NCBI GenBank assembly: GCA_028554645.1
Contig: JAQOOI010000012.1
Location: forward strand, 434,001 to 498,000
Source: Omphalotus guepiniiformis
Lineage: Eukaryota > Basidiomycota > Agaricomycetes > Agaricales > Omphalotaceae
Direction: 5' to 3'
Length of the DNA stretch: 64,000 nucleotides
Part shown: piece after piece, positions 8,936 through 20,350 of the stretch
How the letters are laid out: each line of letters opens with the position of its first letter
How positions within the stretch are numbered: the stretch's first letter is position 1
Notes under the pieces: model-generated
Seen by the model: only the letters and a program-made list of their open reading frames with translations
Database searches by the model: none
What the model was told of the DNA's origin: nothing
Position numbers and translations under genes: made by a program

Positions 8936-10804
8936 ATGATCTCGGTAGGGTTCTAGCGAGAAGAAATGGATAGTGACTCATACGTCCTTTAATTCTCCAG
9001 GCATTCTTCATCTTCAACCAAAAAGGCGAAGTTCGTGACTGCTAGCTCGAGTATTAAATACTCATATTGAATCGAGTGTGGATTGCAGGTCCTGATTTCT
9101 AGGCTTTACCGGACGGATTTCAAGTGAGCATTCTATTCAATGTATCTACAAAGGGAGTTTCTCAAAACCATTGCTCTAGACGGTCCATCGCCGACGTGTT
9201 TCGTATACAAGTCGTCTCGAGTCCTGAAGTGCGGTCACCCATCATAACGTTGGGTTCTACTAGCTTCTTTCATGTCAGGACCAACAATCTCTATGTGGTT
9301 GCGGTGACAAAGTGCGTCCTCCTTACCATAATATACTCTACCAACGACTGACCTATTTCTCATCTCATAGGACCAACGCCAACGCGGCGCTCGTATTCGA
9401 GTTTTGTTACCGGTTTATAAACATCTGTAAATCCTACTTTGGCAAGATCGACGAGGAGTCAATTAAGAATAACTTTACTCTAATCTATGAACTAATTGAC
9501 GGTAAGTACCCCTCGTCCATGAAATCACTGACCTTTGTTCTAACGAAGCTTGTGAACTTACTAGAAATCAACGATTTTGGTTATCCACAGAACAGTGAAA
9601 TCGATACCCTCAAGAGTTATATCACTACAGAAAGCGTCGTTTCATCAGCTATAGCGGTGGTATGTCATTCCCCTGTTAACCTCTCTTCACTGCTGACCCC
9701 GCTCCGTGTAGGAGGAGTCATCAAGGATTACAGCCCAAGCAACAGGAGCGACGAGTTGGCGAAGAGGAGATGTGAAGTATAAGAAGAATGAGGCTTTCGT
9801 GGATGTCGTTGAAACTGTTAATCTGAGTATGAGCGCGAAAGGTGCGTCTTGCAATTCGTTAGAATCAGAACTCCCTACTGATTTGTCTTACAGGAAATAT
9901 TCTTCGTGCTGACGTTGATGGTCATATTCAAATGCGAGCCTACCTATCTGGTACACCAGAGTGCAAGTTCGGGCTCAACGACAAGCTAGTCATAGACAAA
10001 AACGATCGTGGTACAATCAGCGACGCTGTAGAGTTGGACGACTGTCAATTTCATCAATGTGTACGACTCAACGACTTTGATGCGGATAGGAGTATCAGCT
10101 TCATACCTCCAGATGGCGAGTTCGAGCTTATGAAGTCAGTCAATCTTTTCTTCCAATGTTCCATACCTTTCGTTTTGACTGATCATCTCGTGTCGTAGAT
10201 ACCGAGCAACATCAAATGTCAAGCTTCCACTTCGGGTGATACCAACCGTGACTGAGATCGGAACGACCAAAGTCTCTTACGATGTCACGATAAAGACAAA
10301 CTTCAATAACAAACTTTCTGCTACTGGGGTTGTTCTTCGGATACCAACGCCGTTGAATACGACGAGTGTTGATTGTCAGGTTGCCACTGGAAAAGCTAAA
10401 TATGTGCCAGCAGAGAACGTTGTCGTGTGGAAGTACGTTTTTGTTGCCCTTCCTTCCGCCTTTCAAACAATTGACCCTGCGTTCGATTCGTACTAGAATT
10501 CCGAGGTTGCAGGGCGGTCAGGAGTGTACATTCTCTGCTGTAGCGCAATTAACTAGTACGACGACTCGACAAGTCTGGGCACGACCACCGATCGATGTCG
10601 ATTTCCAAGTTTTAATGTTCACAGCGTCGGGACTTATCGTTCGGTTCCTAAAAGTTTTCGAAAAGAATAATTACCATAGTATAAAATGGGTACGATACCT
10701 GACCAAGGCTAGCGGTACATACCAAATACGGGTAAGTTTTTAATCTCTTGACAATCGACAATCTCATTCAGTAGCTAATTTTATGATTTTATGTTCAGTT
10801 CTGA
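8936..10804 (+). CDS. APM4: AP-2 clathrin adaptor complex subunit mu
   Basis: Eleven exons: 8936-8944, 9001-9030, 9089-9123, 9180-9311, 9371-9501, 9565-9659, 9712-9841, 9894-10134, 10199-10432, 10497-10731, 10799-10804; 425 residues. It begins [21 protein letters not shown], the start of AP-2 mu rather than AP-1 mu. An N-terminal longin-like domain ([27 protein letters not shown]) covers residues 1-140. The mu homology domain runs from about residue 165 to the end ([49 protein letters not shown]). The complex selects YxxPhi cargo at the plasma membrane for clathrin endocytosis. The first exon is only three codons, and the last is one codon plus stop. The length agrees with the family (about 435). 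Confidence 0.95.
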
Positions 10805-11136
10805 GCGCTTCAGCATTGGAATCAAGATCAGGAGAGGCTATGTAGCTGTAGTTTAGATTTTTTTTACGATACTAATGGATTGATATTTATTCTTTTTGAG
10901 ACATGTAACTCATGTGCTGTATCTCAGTGTCAGTAGTAGTCAGCGCATTTTCTGCCGAATTCACCGAAAAACTCGCAGACGCGTCGGTTTGCTGTTCACC
11001 CTATAGCGCGAGCGCCGCCATTAGAGGCCCTTTCAGTGTACACACCCTTGCTTACTTTCCCTTTCCCTCATTTATAATTCTCCCGACTGGATTCCCACCG
11101 AGGCTTGTTTGCATTAGACCTATCATCAAGCCCCTT
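10805..11136. other. intergenic, AP-2 mu 3' end and SAPS promoter
   Basis: 332 bp without a recognised gene. A T-run with TTTTTTTTACGATAC follows the AP-2 mu stop, and pyrimidine-rich sequence precedes the next ATG. Confidence 0.6.
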
Positions 11137-14100
11137 ATGTTCTGGAGGTGCTACTGAAACGTTCCCTTGTTGCGCTTGGATTTGTTGCTCAGGAACGAGG
11201 TATTTTTACTGCAGATTCGGATTTCACAATACATCATCCATCGACAGTTTACTGGATAAGGAGGACGTGGCGCTCGAGGCGATACTAGACGAGGACGACT
11301 TGCTACAAGAATGCAAAGCACAGAATACGAGACTTATTGATTATTTTCAAAGGATAGATGTTTTACAGCGTCTATTCGCATATGTGACGGGACAAATCGA
11401 GGGTGATGAGAAGGGGAGGTTCAAGTGCGTCTTACTACTTCTTTTTTTTCTTTCGTTACTTTTTTGTTAACTCCACCACTGTTCTTGTGTTTTTTTTTTC
11501 TTTTATCTTTCACAGATACCCTTACGTCGCAACGGAAGTGCTATGTAGCGAGATATGGTCAATCGTTGAAACCTGCATCAACGAGCAACAGCAAATACTC
11601 GTTCCATTCTGGGAAACTGTACTGGACAGAACACCTGAAGATATGAAGACGCAGATGGTGATGGCTTCCCATTTTGCCAAGATCAATGCGGTTTTCTTAA
11701 GCAAAAAGCCAGCAGAGGTGAATCCCGTTCCATTTTCTAACTTGGCGTTTACTATGGTGAATGCCGGAGCTTCGTGGCTCAGATGCTTGCTTTCATTCAA
11801 TCTCAACCTTCTATCGTCGAGAGGATCCTACGACATATCGAAAATCCTTCACTTGTTGATCTACTCGTTCGGATTATCCAGTTGGACGAATATCCAGGCG
11901 GTGCAGGAGTTCTCGAGGTGCGTGATATTGAAGTCAATTTCTGTGGCGTATATTCGTAATAATTTGGGGGGTTTTTCTGTAGTGGTTGTCATCCGAGAAT
12001 CTCATGGGACGACTGATTGATTTATTATCACCGTCTCAACCACCCGATATTCATCAAGTCGTCGCAGACTTGATCAAGGGTATCATATCAATGGCAACGC
12101 CCTCACCTGGTGCAGGTCTCTCAGAGGGACTCCAAAATGGTCCCGCCTCAAACCAATTTGCCCGCGAACTCGCTCGTCAAGATAGTGTATCAAAACTAGC
12201 AGTATACATGCTACAAGACTTCTCCCCAGACCGAAACGTCATTCCCCCTGATTCTGATTCTGAAAGTTCGGAAGCAGGATCTGGTGGTGGTGGTGAGCAA
12301 GTCTTGCCTACGTTTGAATCTGCAACGTCATCGGTGATACATTCAATGGGGGTTATTACCGAGTTAATAAGGAAGAATAACTCTGATTATTTTGAGCCTT
12401 ATCTTTTTCATACGCTTCGGAATCGACTTATACAAGTTCAGCAGCAGTTGAGCGATCATGGGGATGATGGGAGGGAAGCGCTGGAACGAGCGATGAAGGA
12501 GATGGTGGATAGGATGGGTGTGGTTCACCTTGGATCAGTGCTGAATATCATTTGCGATCGTCTCGAGTCTTTCGTGCACTACCTAAAATCACCGCGGTCC
12601 TTAGTAAGCAGAATTCATTTTCTTACACTTGCGCTTTTGCTAATGACATTCCTCGTTAGATCGGTCCAGTACAAACGACAATTGGCGAAGTGATCCCCTT
12701 GACCTTTGAACGATTCCGGATATGCGAACTTTTCGCAGAACTGCTGCATTGCTCGAATATGGCTCTTTTAAATCGTCCTGCACAGTATAATCACTTGTAT
12801 GACTCGGAAGGTCGACTACAAGGAGGTCTGGCAGCATTAGAAGAGCTTGCTCGTGTTATTTCCCTGAATAATGGGGATGATAGGGAGCAGGACGTTATGG
12901 AAGAAAACATAGACGACATTGAGCCTGCTCTTGAGCTCCCCGTCACTAATGCCTCTCATGATTCACCGTCCCTATTAGATTCAGATGAAGACATGTCGAG
13001 CGATGATGATGATGAACCAGGTAGCTCTGATGATGATGCTATGGAGGAGATTGTTATGTATGATGAACCTCAGTCGGTGAATGCGGTGGATAGCTCGTCT
13101 TCTGCGTCAAACCATAGGCAACAGCTATCTGGTTCCTCTCCAGATGCATCACAGGGGTCTTTGTCTGCTTCGGGCAGATCATCTAGTGGTGATTCAAGCT
13201 CATCAACGATCGGGCCTCGCTCTCATGGTTCTCGGAGGAGTTCTAGACGGATGACTACGTCTGAAAACGCTACAGATGCAGTGGTTGTCGGAGAAAAACT
13301 AAAAAAGAGGTTCCTCGAGTTGAACGTCTTATCTACCCTTCTAGCGAGTTCCCCTTTTCCTTTGCCCCCTTGGCTACGCAACCCCGCTAACTTCATCCTT
13401 TAGGATCTTTTCTTCGAGTTCCCTTGGAACAATTTCCTCCACAACGCCGTCTATGACGTGTTTCACCAAATCCTCACTGGACAAGTCGAGAGTGGCTATA
13501 ATCGTGAACTTGCCCTATCACTCTTCCGGGATGCGCGGTTAATGCATCGAATCGTGGAAGGACAAAAGCACAACGATGAAGAAAGGCAAGCGTCATATGT
13601 ATGTCTCCCCAACTACAATTAGTTGATGTTTGAAAAATCTCAATAGTGCAAAGCCAAAGGGTGTTCGGTTGGGATATATGGGTCATCTAACCCTAATGTC
13701 TGAAGACGTGATCACTGCTCTAGAACGATTTCCTCCAGAGCTACGACTGATGATCATTCAGTATGCACCTGATCCTGGATGGGACGAGTACGTCACTGGA
13801 AGGTATCGCGAGACGAAGAAGCGAGATACGATATTGCTTGGTGGTGGTAAACCATCGGTCATGAATAACGTCTCGAAGGGCCCAGGCGGGACGACAAAAT
13901 GGAAAGTGGACGAAGAGGAAACAAATACGTTGACGCTTGCGTCTAGCCCCGTGGAGGATAGCGGTGGAAGAGAAGAAGAAGGAAGAACCGAGTTGAAGGG
14001 TGAATTCAAGAGGTCTCTTACCGGAAGAATTAAACGGGAAGCAAGTGCTGATTTCGGACCCGCACCGATGGATGAGGAATATGATGACGATCGGGATCCT

Positions 14101-15010
14101 GCGCCTCATGTATGTCTTTTTCTTGGTTTTTGGCTTTTTGTCCTGACGATTTGGTGTTTGTTATCTTGGCTTGCTCTGGGTAATTTCACGCTTAGTTTTC
14201 TGGGTATGGCTCAAATGATCTCAGCACGGGTTCAGGATCGGATGATGAGGATGATGAGGGCGGTTGGTTATCACAGTCTACATTTTCACTAAGCAAACCA
14301 TCGATGTCAAGTCTAACTGAGCGGAGGCCGTTAGGTGCTAATGGCTTTGATGTCAGTCTCATTCGTTTTTTGGATTGTATAACGGAGAATTCATATGCAT
14401 TTTCCGCATTTCTTTGTTCTTCCCTTCATAAAAATAGGATATGTTTGATCCTGGTTCAACGACTCGTCATTCACTCTCGGACGACCCGTTTTCTTCAGCT
14501 GATGATGTACGTCACCCCCCTTTCAAATTCCTCCGTTGATCATCTACTCAACACGTAAAAACACACAAAACCTCCTTGCCCTTTCTTTGCCCTTTTCCTT
14601 CCATGAAATAGGACGGTTTCGGACCCTTCTCTGACCCTTCAGCAGTGAGCGGTGCCGACCCATTCACATTCTCACCCTCATTCTCCGACGAGATGGAAGA
14701 CAGCGCGTTTGAAACGTTCGGTGACTTTGGAGATTTCCAATCTGCCGAGCCCGAACCATCTGACGGAGAGTTGACGCCTACAGCAGGCAGTTGGACGTTT
14801 ACGAGTGATTTGAGTGTTTCTTCTGATGATGATCATGCAGGGTCTAGTTCGGAGGGGTCTGGATCAGGGTCTCGTGGGGCATCTTTGGAACCTTCGAGTC
14901 CGGAGGAGGATAAGAGGATGGTGGACCGTGGAAAGGGAATTGGAATGGGAATGGTTTCGGGCTCAGCGGGCATTGGAGCACATGGCTCAGAGTCGTCGTC
15001 CTCGATTTGA
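11137..15010 (+). CDS. SAPS-domain regulatory subunit of PP6/Sit4 phosphatase
   Basis: Eleven exons: 11137-11147, 11215-11424, 11516-11717, 11783-11917, 11983-12603, 12660-13343, 13404-13585, 13647-14109, 14196-14351, 14438-14506, 14612-15010; 1043 residues. It starts MFWRFGFHNTSSIDSLLDKE, the conserved SAPS opening, with the first exon only 11 bp. SAPS repeats fill the first half (LLQECKAQNTRLIDYF, LVDLLVRIIQLDE, FERFRICELFAELLHCSN) and resume after an acidic/serine insert (FFEFPWNNFLHNAVYDVF, GVRLGYMGHLTLMSE). The C-terminus is acidic and serine-rich (DDPFSSADD, ETFGDFGDF). Family members bind Sit4/PP6 and direct it in TOR, cell-cycle and traffic signalling. Two introns need GC donors: 13344 (GCGAGT) and 13586 (GCAAGC). 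No GT donor keeps the conserved frame. Confidence 0.93.
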
Positions 15011-15965
15011 AAGTTCTTGGCGAGGTGTTGTTTCGGTGTAATGTGTAATTATACTAAGTGCATACAATCAGGTGATAGAAATTGTAATGCTTTTTGTACA
15101 TAGTACGACGTACGACTATGTATAATTTATCCTCCCTGTCTGTTACGCTGTACATACCACCTATTCTGTGCACATACATTTTGCTGTACATACTTTCTTT
15201 CTTTTTTGTGTTGGTGGAAATGTTTCTTCCGAATAATGAAGTAGATACATAAAGGGTAAATTGACACAATACGTAGCTAAAGATATCTCTTATTTCAAAA
15301 GAAGAAGACAAACCTCTTGAAGAGGCCAGCCAGCTTCTATGATCAAACCTTGGTTGCGCATGTATTTTTAACTGCTGTTGAAGCTACAAGCTTAATGCCA
15401 CTGATGGCATAGGCCCCAAGGTGCCAAGCTCCAAGGGCTGTTTTTGGAGCCAATGGTGTATGAGCTGCTAGTAAGGCTTGGCGTACAGCTTCAATCCACA
15501 AACTCCTCAAGGGTGTTCACTGTAGAGGCACTCATGGAAGCCGTGAGGCTCGGAGAGTTCACGGGAGTACTTCGCGAAGGCACTACGGGTAATTATTCGA
15601 CTATTCCGAAATCCGAATCGTCGGAAGAATGTCTACCTAACAAGCTTGAAGCTGACTTTTCATAGTATGTTGACAACACAAGAGTCAATGAGAGTGCATT
15701 TATTTTTATCTCAAGGCTGCGCACAATATCACAATATCAAGACTTGGGGATTCTATAGCGTACATACATACGTACCAAACTAAATTCCACTAACCTAGAC
15801 TACCTACGCAGCGGCAGCCGCATCGCAAAAGCGGAGCGGGGCCCTAAACACCCACAAGTACCGTGTACCGTTACGCGTTGCAACGCTGTTCGTAGAGCTT
15901 CCGTTTCTCGAACAAAAGAAAACTACACAAAGCTTTGTACATATGACTCGGTGAATGTATGTGTT
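15011..15965. other. intergenic between two convergent genes, no gene seen
   Basis: 955 bp between the SAPS stop and the FAHD1 stop. It holds both 3' regions. An open frame at 15444-15665 has no recognisable family. A small hairpin, GCTCCAA...TTGGAGC, lies at about 15429-15451. No repeats or RNA genes recognised. Confidence 0.5.
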
Positions 15966-17477
15966 CTACTCGGGTTTGAACTCGTACCCTCCCTCCCTGG
16001 CAATAGCTGTAAACTCAAGCGAGTCGAGCTGTTTACCTGTCGAGTCTGCCAGCACGCATTCTACTTTGTCGCCTGCGACGACTGGGCCGACGCCAGATGG
16101 GGTTCCGGTTAGGATTAGGTCTCCTTCCTGTAGGGTTAAGAAAAGAAAGAAAATAAAGATAGAACGATAGAACGAAGATAGAAGATGGATAGATGGATGG
16201 ATGGATGGATGGGTGGATGGATGGGCAAGTGAATAGGCGATGGATAATTAAAATCAACATCATATTCCAAAAGTAAAAGCTGTAGAGCAAAACGAATCAA
16301 CTGACCTCAATAGTCATGATAGAAGAAACATGTTCGATTAATCTCGGAATACGGAATAACATGTCTGCGGTAGTGCCGTTTTGTTTGAATGCTCCGTTGA
16401 CCTATGTAAATAGAAATAAGGGTAAAAAATTAAAAATTAAACGAACATCCGGAGTGACTTTGACGCGAAAGAGCACGAAGGGGCGTGGTTTTTTAACCTT
16501 TTTTCACTACAGTAGGTTTGGGTTGTGTACCGGTGTGGTTTACTTACCTTGAGGGAGAGTTTCAGATCATGAGGATCCTTGATGTTTGCCTTGGGTATGA
16601 ATGATCTACATGGGGAATACCGAGTAAGTGTGGATCAAGGGGGTATTAGAGAGGCCTTAGCATTTGAGTAGCGCCACGGCCGGCTAAGACGGAAAACAAG
16701 AACAAGAACGCATGAATGAATGAAATGAAGAAGGCTTACCCGATCGGAGTGAACGTGTCAAAACCTTTCGCAGTAGACCAAGGAAGACCTTTCTTCTTGA
16801 CTTGCTCTTGGACATTTCTACCCGTCATATCCACCGCCAAAGCTTTGACGTGGGACGTAGAGAGAATATAGAAATAAATGAAAAAGCGGGATTCCGAAAA
16901 GTCAGACGGGTATTGAATACGAATACGTAGGACGTAGCCATGACGATAGTAGGTGAGAAGGGAAACCTAGGGAAACTCACCATAACCAGCAATGTAGGAC
17001 TCGGCATTGGCTTGGGAGATGTTGCGACCGGTTTTACCAATGACAAGACCAAGCTCGACTAAGGGAAGGGGGTGCATTTCAGTCAGTCAATCTCGGCACG
17101 AAATACATATTCAACTCATCCCGCCTCCGCCTCCCGCCTCCCGCTTTGCGCTTTACGCTTTCGACTGCGCTTTGCGCCCGGGGGGAGGGGATCAAGGTGA
17201 AGAAGAGGGTCAAGTTTCACCTTCGTGATGCGCAAGCACTCCAGACGGAATTTCTACCTGTCCACCCGATCCGATATAGCTTGTCGTAGGTTTAAGGAAG
17301 AAGAAAGGACTCTTGGGTGCAGTATTTGAAAGTTCTTTGATATGCTCGGCGTAGTTCCTGCCTATCGCCACTATCTGTATTGTAAATGTATATTATTAGT
17401 TGTTGATTCGAGACCTTGGATTAAAGTTGTGAGAAACGCACTTTCTTTCCTTGCTTGACAAACGCTGCAGCTGCCAT
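15966..17477 (-). CDS. FAHD1: fumarylacetoacetate hydrolase family protein (acylpyruvase type)
   Basis: Seven exons from 17477 down: 17442-17477, 17221-17374, 16981-17058, 16740-16842, 16548-16605, 16306-16401, 15966-16127; 228 residues, near the 224 of human FAHD1. Visible motifs are [24 protein letters not shown], the metal-site [12 protein letters not shown] (His-x-Glu-x-Glu type: the H-E pair plus VELG), [26 protein letters not shown] and the closing [15 protein letters not shown]. The family binds Mg or Mn and cleaves or decarboxylates acylpyruvates and oxaloacetate, in mitochondria in animals. No clear targeting peptide is seen here ([12 protein letters not shown] could act as a short one). 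Intron 6 carries a GGAT microsatellite. Confidence 0.93.
16184..16225. repeat. GGAT tetranucleotide microsatellite
   Basis: About ten GGAT/GGGT units in the last intron of the FAHD1 gene, with two variant units. It has no effect on the reading frame. Confidence 0.85.
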
Positions 17478-18163
17478 GATCGTGACAAGTCAGGACGAAT
17501 TATAATGAGATGTGGCTGTGTCTAGTAAGGTCCCACAATAAAGGGAAAAAGGCTAGTAGGGTTAGTAATACGTATTACTATACCAAGTACTGTATGGGCC
17601 CCCGTCACCTGTTCCAGTACATACAATTGCTTTTCTTATCTTCGAATTCTGAGATCTCGTCAGAGAACTTAGAAGCCCAGTTGTCTCTGACATTTTTAGA
17701 AAGAAAAGAAACAGCAACACTCGGAATTTGAAATCATAATTGATAAATCCCTCCCTCGGAGTGGTCGACGTGGGCCCTGGGGGATCCCTAACGTACGATG
17801 TTTTGCTATGTAATAGAGAAAATCCCAGTCCGGGGAGTTAACGCAAACCTTTTTCTTGTTTTTCTTCCTCATGTTGAGCGGAGAAAATAAAAAAAGAAAG
17901 TTTTCTGTTGAGTAGGTCCACATCTTGGCACGGGGTTCTCTTGGCACTTTGATTTTTTTATGCTCAGGTTTCTTGGCAAAACTGGGCACTGGGCAGGCCA
18001 GGCGCCGCAATCGCCCAGAGACTTGGTAGCTTACCTTTGCTGATCATAAAAGCAACAACCAACGCCCTTTATGTCCAACAACCCTCTCTCCTCCTCCTTC
18101 CCGACTTTCATATAATATTCCCTCTTATCCTACCCCTACGAACCCCACGCTAGGTATTTAGAA
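17478..18163. other. divergent promoter region, FAHD1 and small membrane protein
   Basis: 686 bp between two divergent starts. No open frame is convincing. A CT-rich stretch (about 18080-18125) with TATAATATT lies 40-70 bp before the ATG at 18164 and probably belongs to that promoter or 5' leader. Confidence 0.5.
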
Positions 18164-18784
18164 ATGTCAGACATGTCTTCAGACGATTCGGAGAGGTAAG
18201 GACTTGTTTTCCAATAGCTTGCTGCTTTTGTGTTTTTAGAAATTGATATTAATGACGTGGGTTTAGTTCTACGGGTCCATCAGGTCATTTAGGAAGAGCT
18301 TGGGAAATCGGAGTGGCCGTTGCTTTTGGTGAGAGGGGTTTTTTTCTTTCTCTCTTTTACTCGTCGGCTTACGAGCCCCGGGGATTGTTAGTCGTCATCA
18401 TAGGAGCTATCATCGCTACAGCAATATTTCAATACCGTCGTAGACGACGGCGAAGACAATTCGAGCACGATTTGGAGGAACAGCAGCAGCAGCAGCAGGG
18501 GACTACTAGAGCCTACTCACGTCGGTCGTCAGCGAACTTGAGTGAAGCAACGTTTGTGGGTGGGGCGAGTCGTGCTAGTATAACAAAGGTATGTTGTTGA
18601 GTCGTCGAGGATTTATATAGAAGAACGCCCCTTCTAATTGCTGTTTAACTTTTTTAATCATAATCATTAGCCGCCGGCTGCGGCTGCGACGACGACGACG
18701 ACGTCTAAACGTACATCGAAAGAATCGTACTTTCTCGAACATCCATCGCAAAAACCACCAAAGTATTATTGGGATCAGCGGTAG
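18164..18784 (+). CDS. small single-pass membrane protein of unknown function
   Basis: Three exons (18164-18195, 18267-18588, 18671-18784) give 155 residues. The short acidic N-terminus (MSDMSSDDSER) is followed by one hydrophobic segment, GLLVVIIGAIIATAIF, at about residues 52-67. After the segment come seven consecutive arginines and then a six-residue glutamine run coded by CAG repeats. The remaining tail is Ser/Thr-rich and ends KPPKYYWDQR. The arginine block suggests the tail faces the cytosol. The family is not recognised. The potential donor GTGAGA at 18329 is not used in this model, because removing any intron there breaks the frame and the membrane segment. The gene is modest in support but has consistent splice sites. 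Confidence 0.6.
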
Positions 18785-20350
18785 TTTCAATTCGGACCTT
18801 GCGCATATGTTTTTTTGTATCGGTGAGTTCTCCCTTCATCCTTCCATGAGTGGCTCGATGTTAACGTGCATATGTATCTTCTATCTTCGAGGACGCTATG
18901 AATATTTTGTATTATAATCCATCAACCCCATTCCCTCCAATGTGTAACACTCCCCCACCAGACCCCAGACCCAGAGACCACAGACCAGGTTGACTGGTTT
19001 CCTTTACGCGTATTAATGTCGAAATTCTATCATACGTATCGCTCAAATGTACCCTCCCCATACCTTTTTCCTTCTTTTCCTGCGTCAACAACTCAGCTGT
19101 GCTTCGTCGACATCTTGACTGGTTCTTCATGTCAACTTCCGACTTTTGATAAATTCCAATGATTCATGCTTGCTGCCCCACGCAAATGTCAATCAAACCT
19201 CCTGGGAATTGTCCCTGCCATCCCCCTTGCTAGTGCATACGTCCTGAATCTAGACAGCTTCAACTCACGCCCTGAGCTCAACGTTCATCATATGCGCGGA
19301 ATTTGAACTCTTGAACTCTTGAAACTCATTGCGCCGTAAACGCACGGACCTGCCGATCTTTATTAACTGCCCCTGTAGATCCCACCCCTTCGAATCCCAA
19401 GTACCTTCTACTCATTTTTTCATTAACTTGAATAACATGGTGGAAGGCTACTCAACAGATTAATATTATAGAGAGAGGTTCTTCAATATTCAAGAAGGAA
19501 CGAACGAATACAACGGAGCCGGGAGAGGACTTTATTCCTTAGACCTCGGGACTCTGTGGACTCTGTATTCCTCCCGCGTGAGCGTCGAGAAATATTTAAA
19601 TATTCAATACAGTATACATATAATAATCAGAGAAGTGTCCTTCGGTGAGGTACATACGACCCATCGTGAGACCCGTTCAGAACCCAAGTATAATGAATTA
19701 AATGAATTACTGAATGAATGAATGAATGAATAGCAGACAAGCGTAGATTCATCTGCATTTATGTAGGTACATAAGTACATAAGCGCCGCCTTGGACTTTG
19801 TCACGGTTGGTTAATTGATTCATAAATCAATATTGAATGAGTGTATGTATGTACGTATGGCTATTACGGAGGGTTCGCGGGGGGGTCTAGGCATTGGCAA
19901 GGAGGGGTAGGGAGAGCAGGGCTGCAGGAGGTAATGCGGGGATACGATAATATTCATGAAAGGGTTACTGTACCCTGGACCGTGGACGAGGGATAGTATG
20001 TATTACACTCTGGTAGACCCCTGGTTATAGGCGGTGAGCGTCCGGGCTTGGTAGGCGATCGTTGACGCGTTGACGTTGAGCGCTGACTCAAGCAAGGGCT
20101 TAGGTAGGGAAACCAAATGCTTGGATGCTTGGAAGAGACAACCCTTGAAGAGATGCGCTAAGGTTCTGGCACCCGTTCGAAAAATCCATAACACATAAAT
20201 TCATCGCATAATTACATAGATATCAATATCATCGATAACTTACTCCCTTTTACAGTAACAACACTCCCCTTTTAGCACCACCAAGCCCTGAAGGCCTGAC
20301 CTTCATCGTCTGCACTTCAGCACTTCAGCAATTCAGCACTCATATCACCT
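18785..20350. other. long intergenic region without recognised genes
   Basis: 1566 bp between convergent genes. It contains a GAATG/AATG microsatellite around 19706-19730, a G-rich stretch around 19880-19920, and only short open frames. No transposon or RNA gene recognised. Confidence 0.5.

Noticed and set aside
18329..18375. GTGAGA...ACGAG intron in the small membrane protein gene
   Set aside because: Removing 47 bp shifts the frame and destroys the membrane helix; reading through keeps both.
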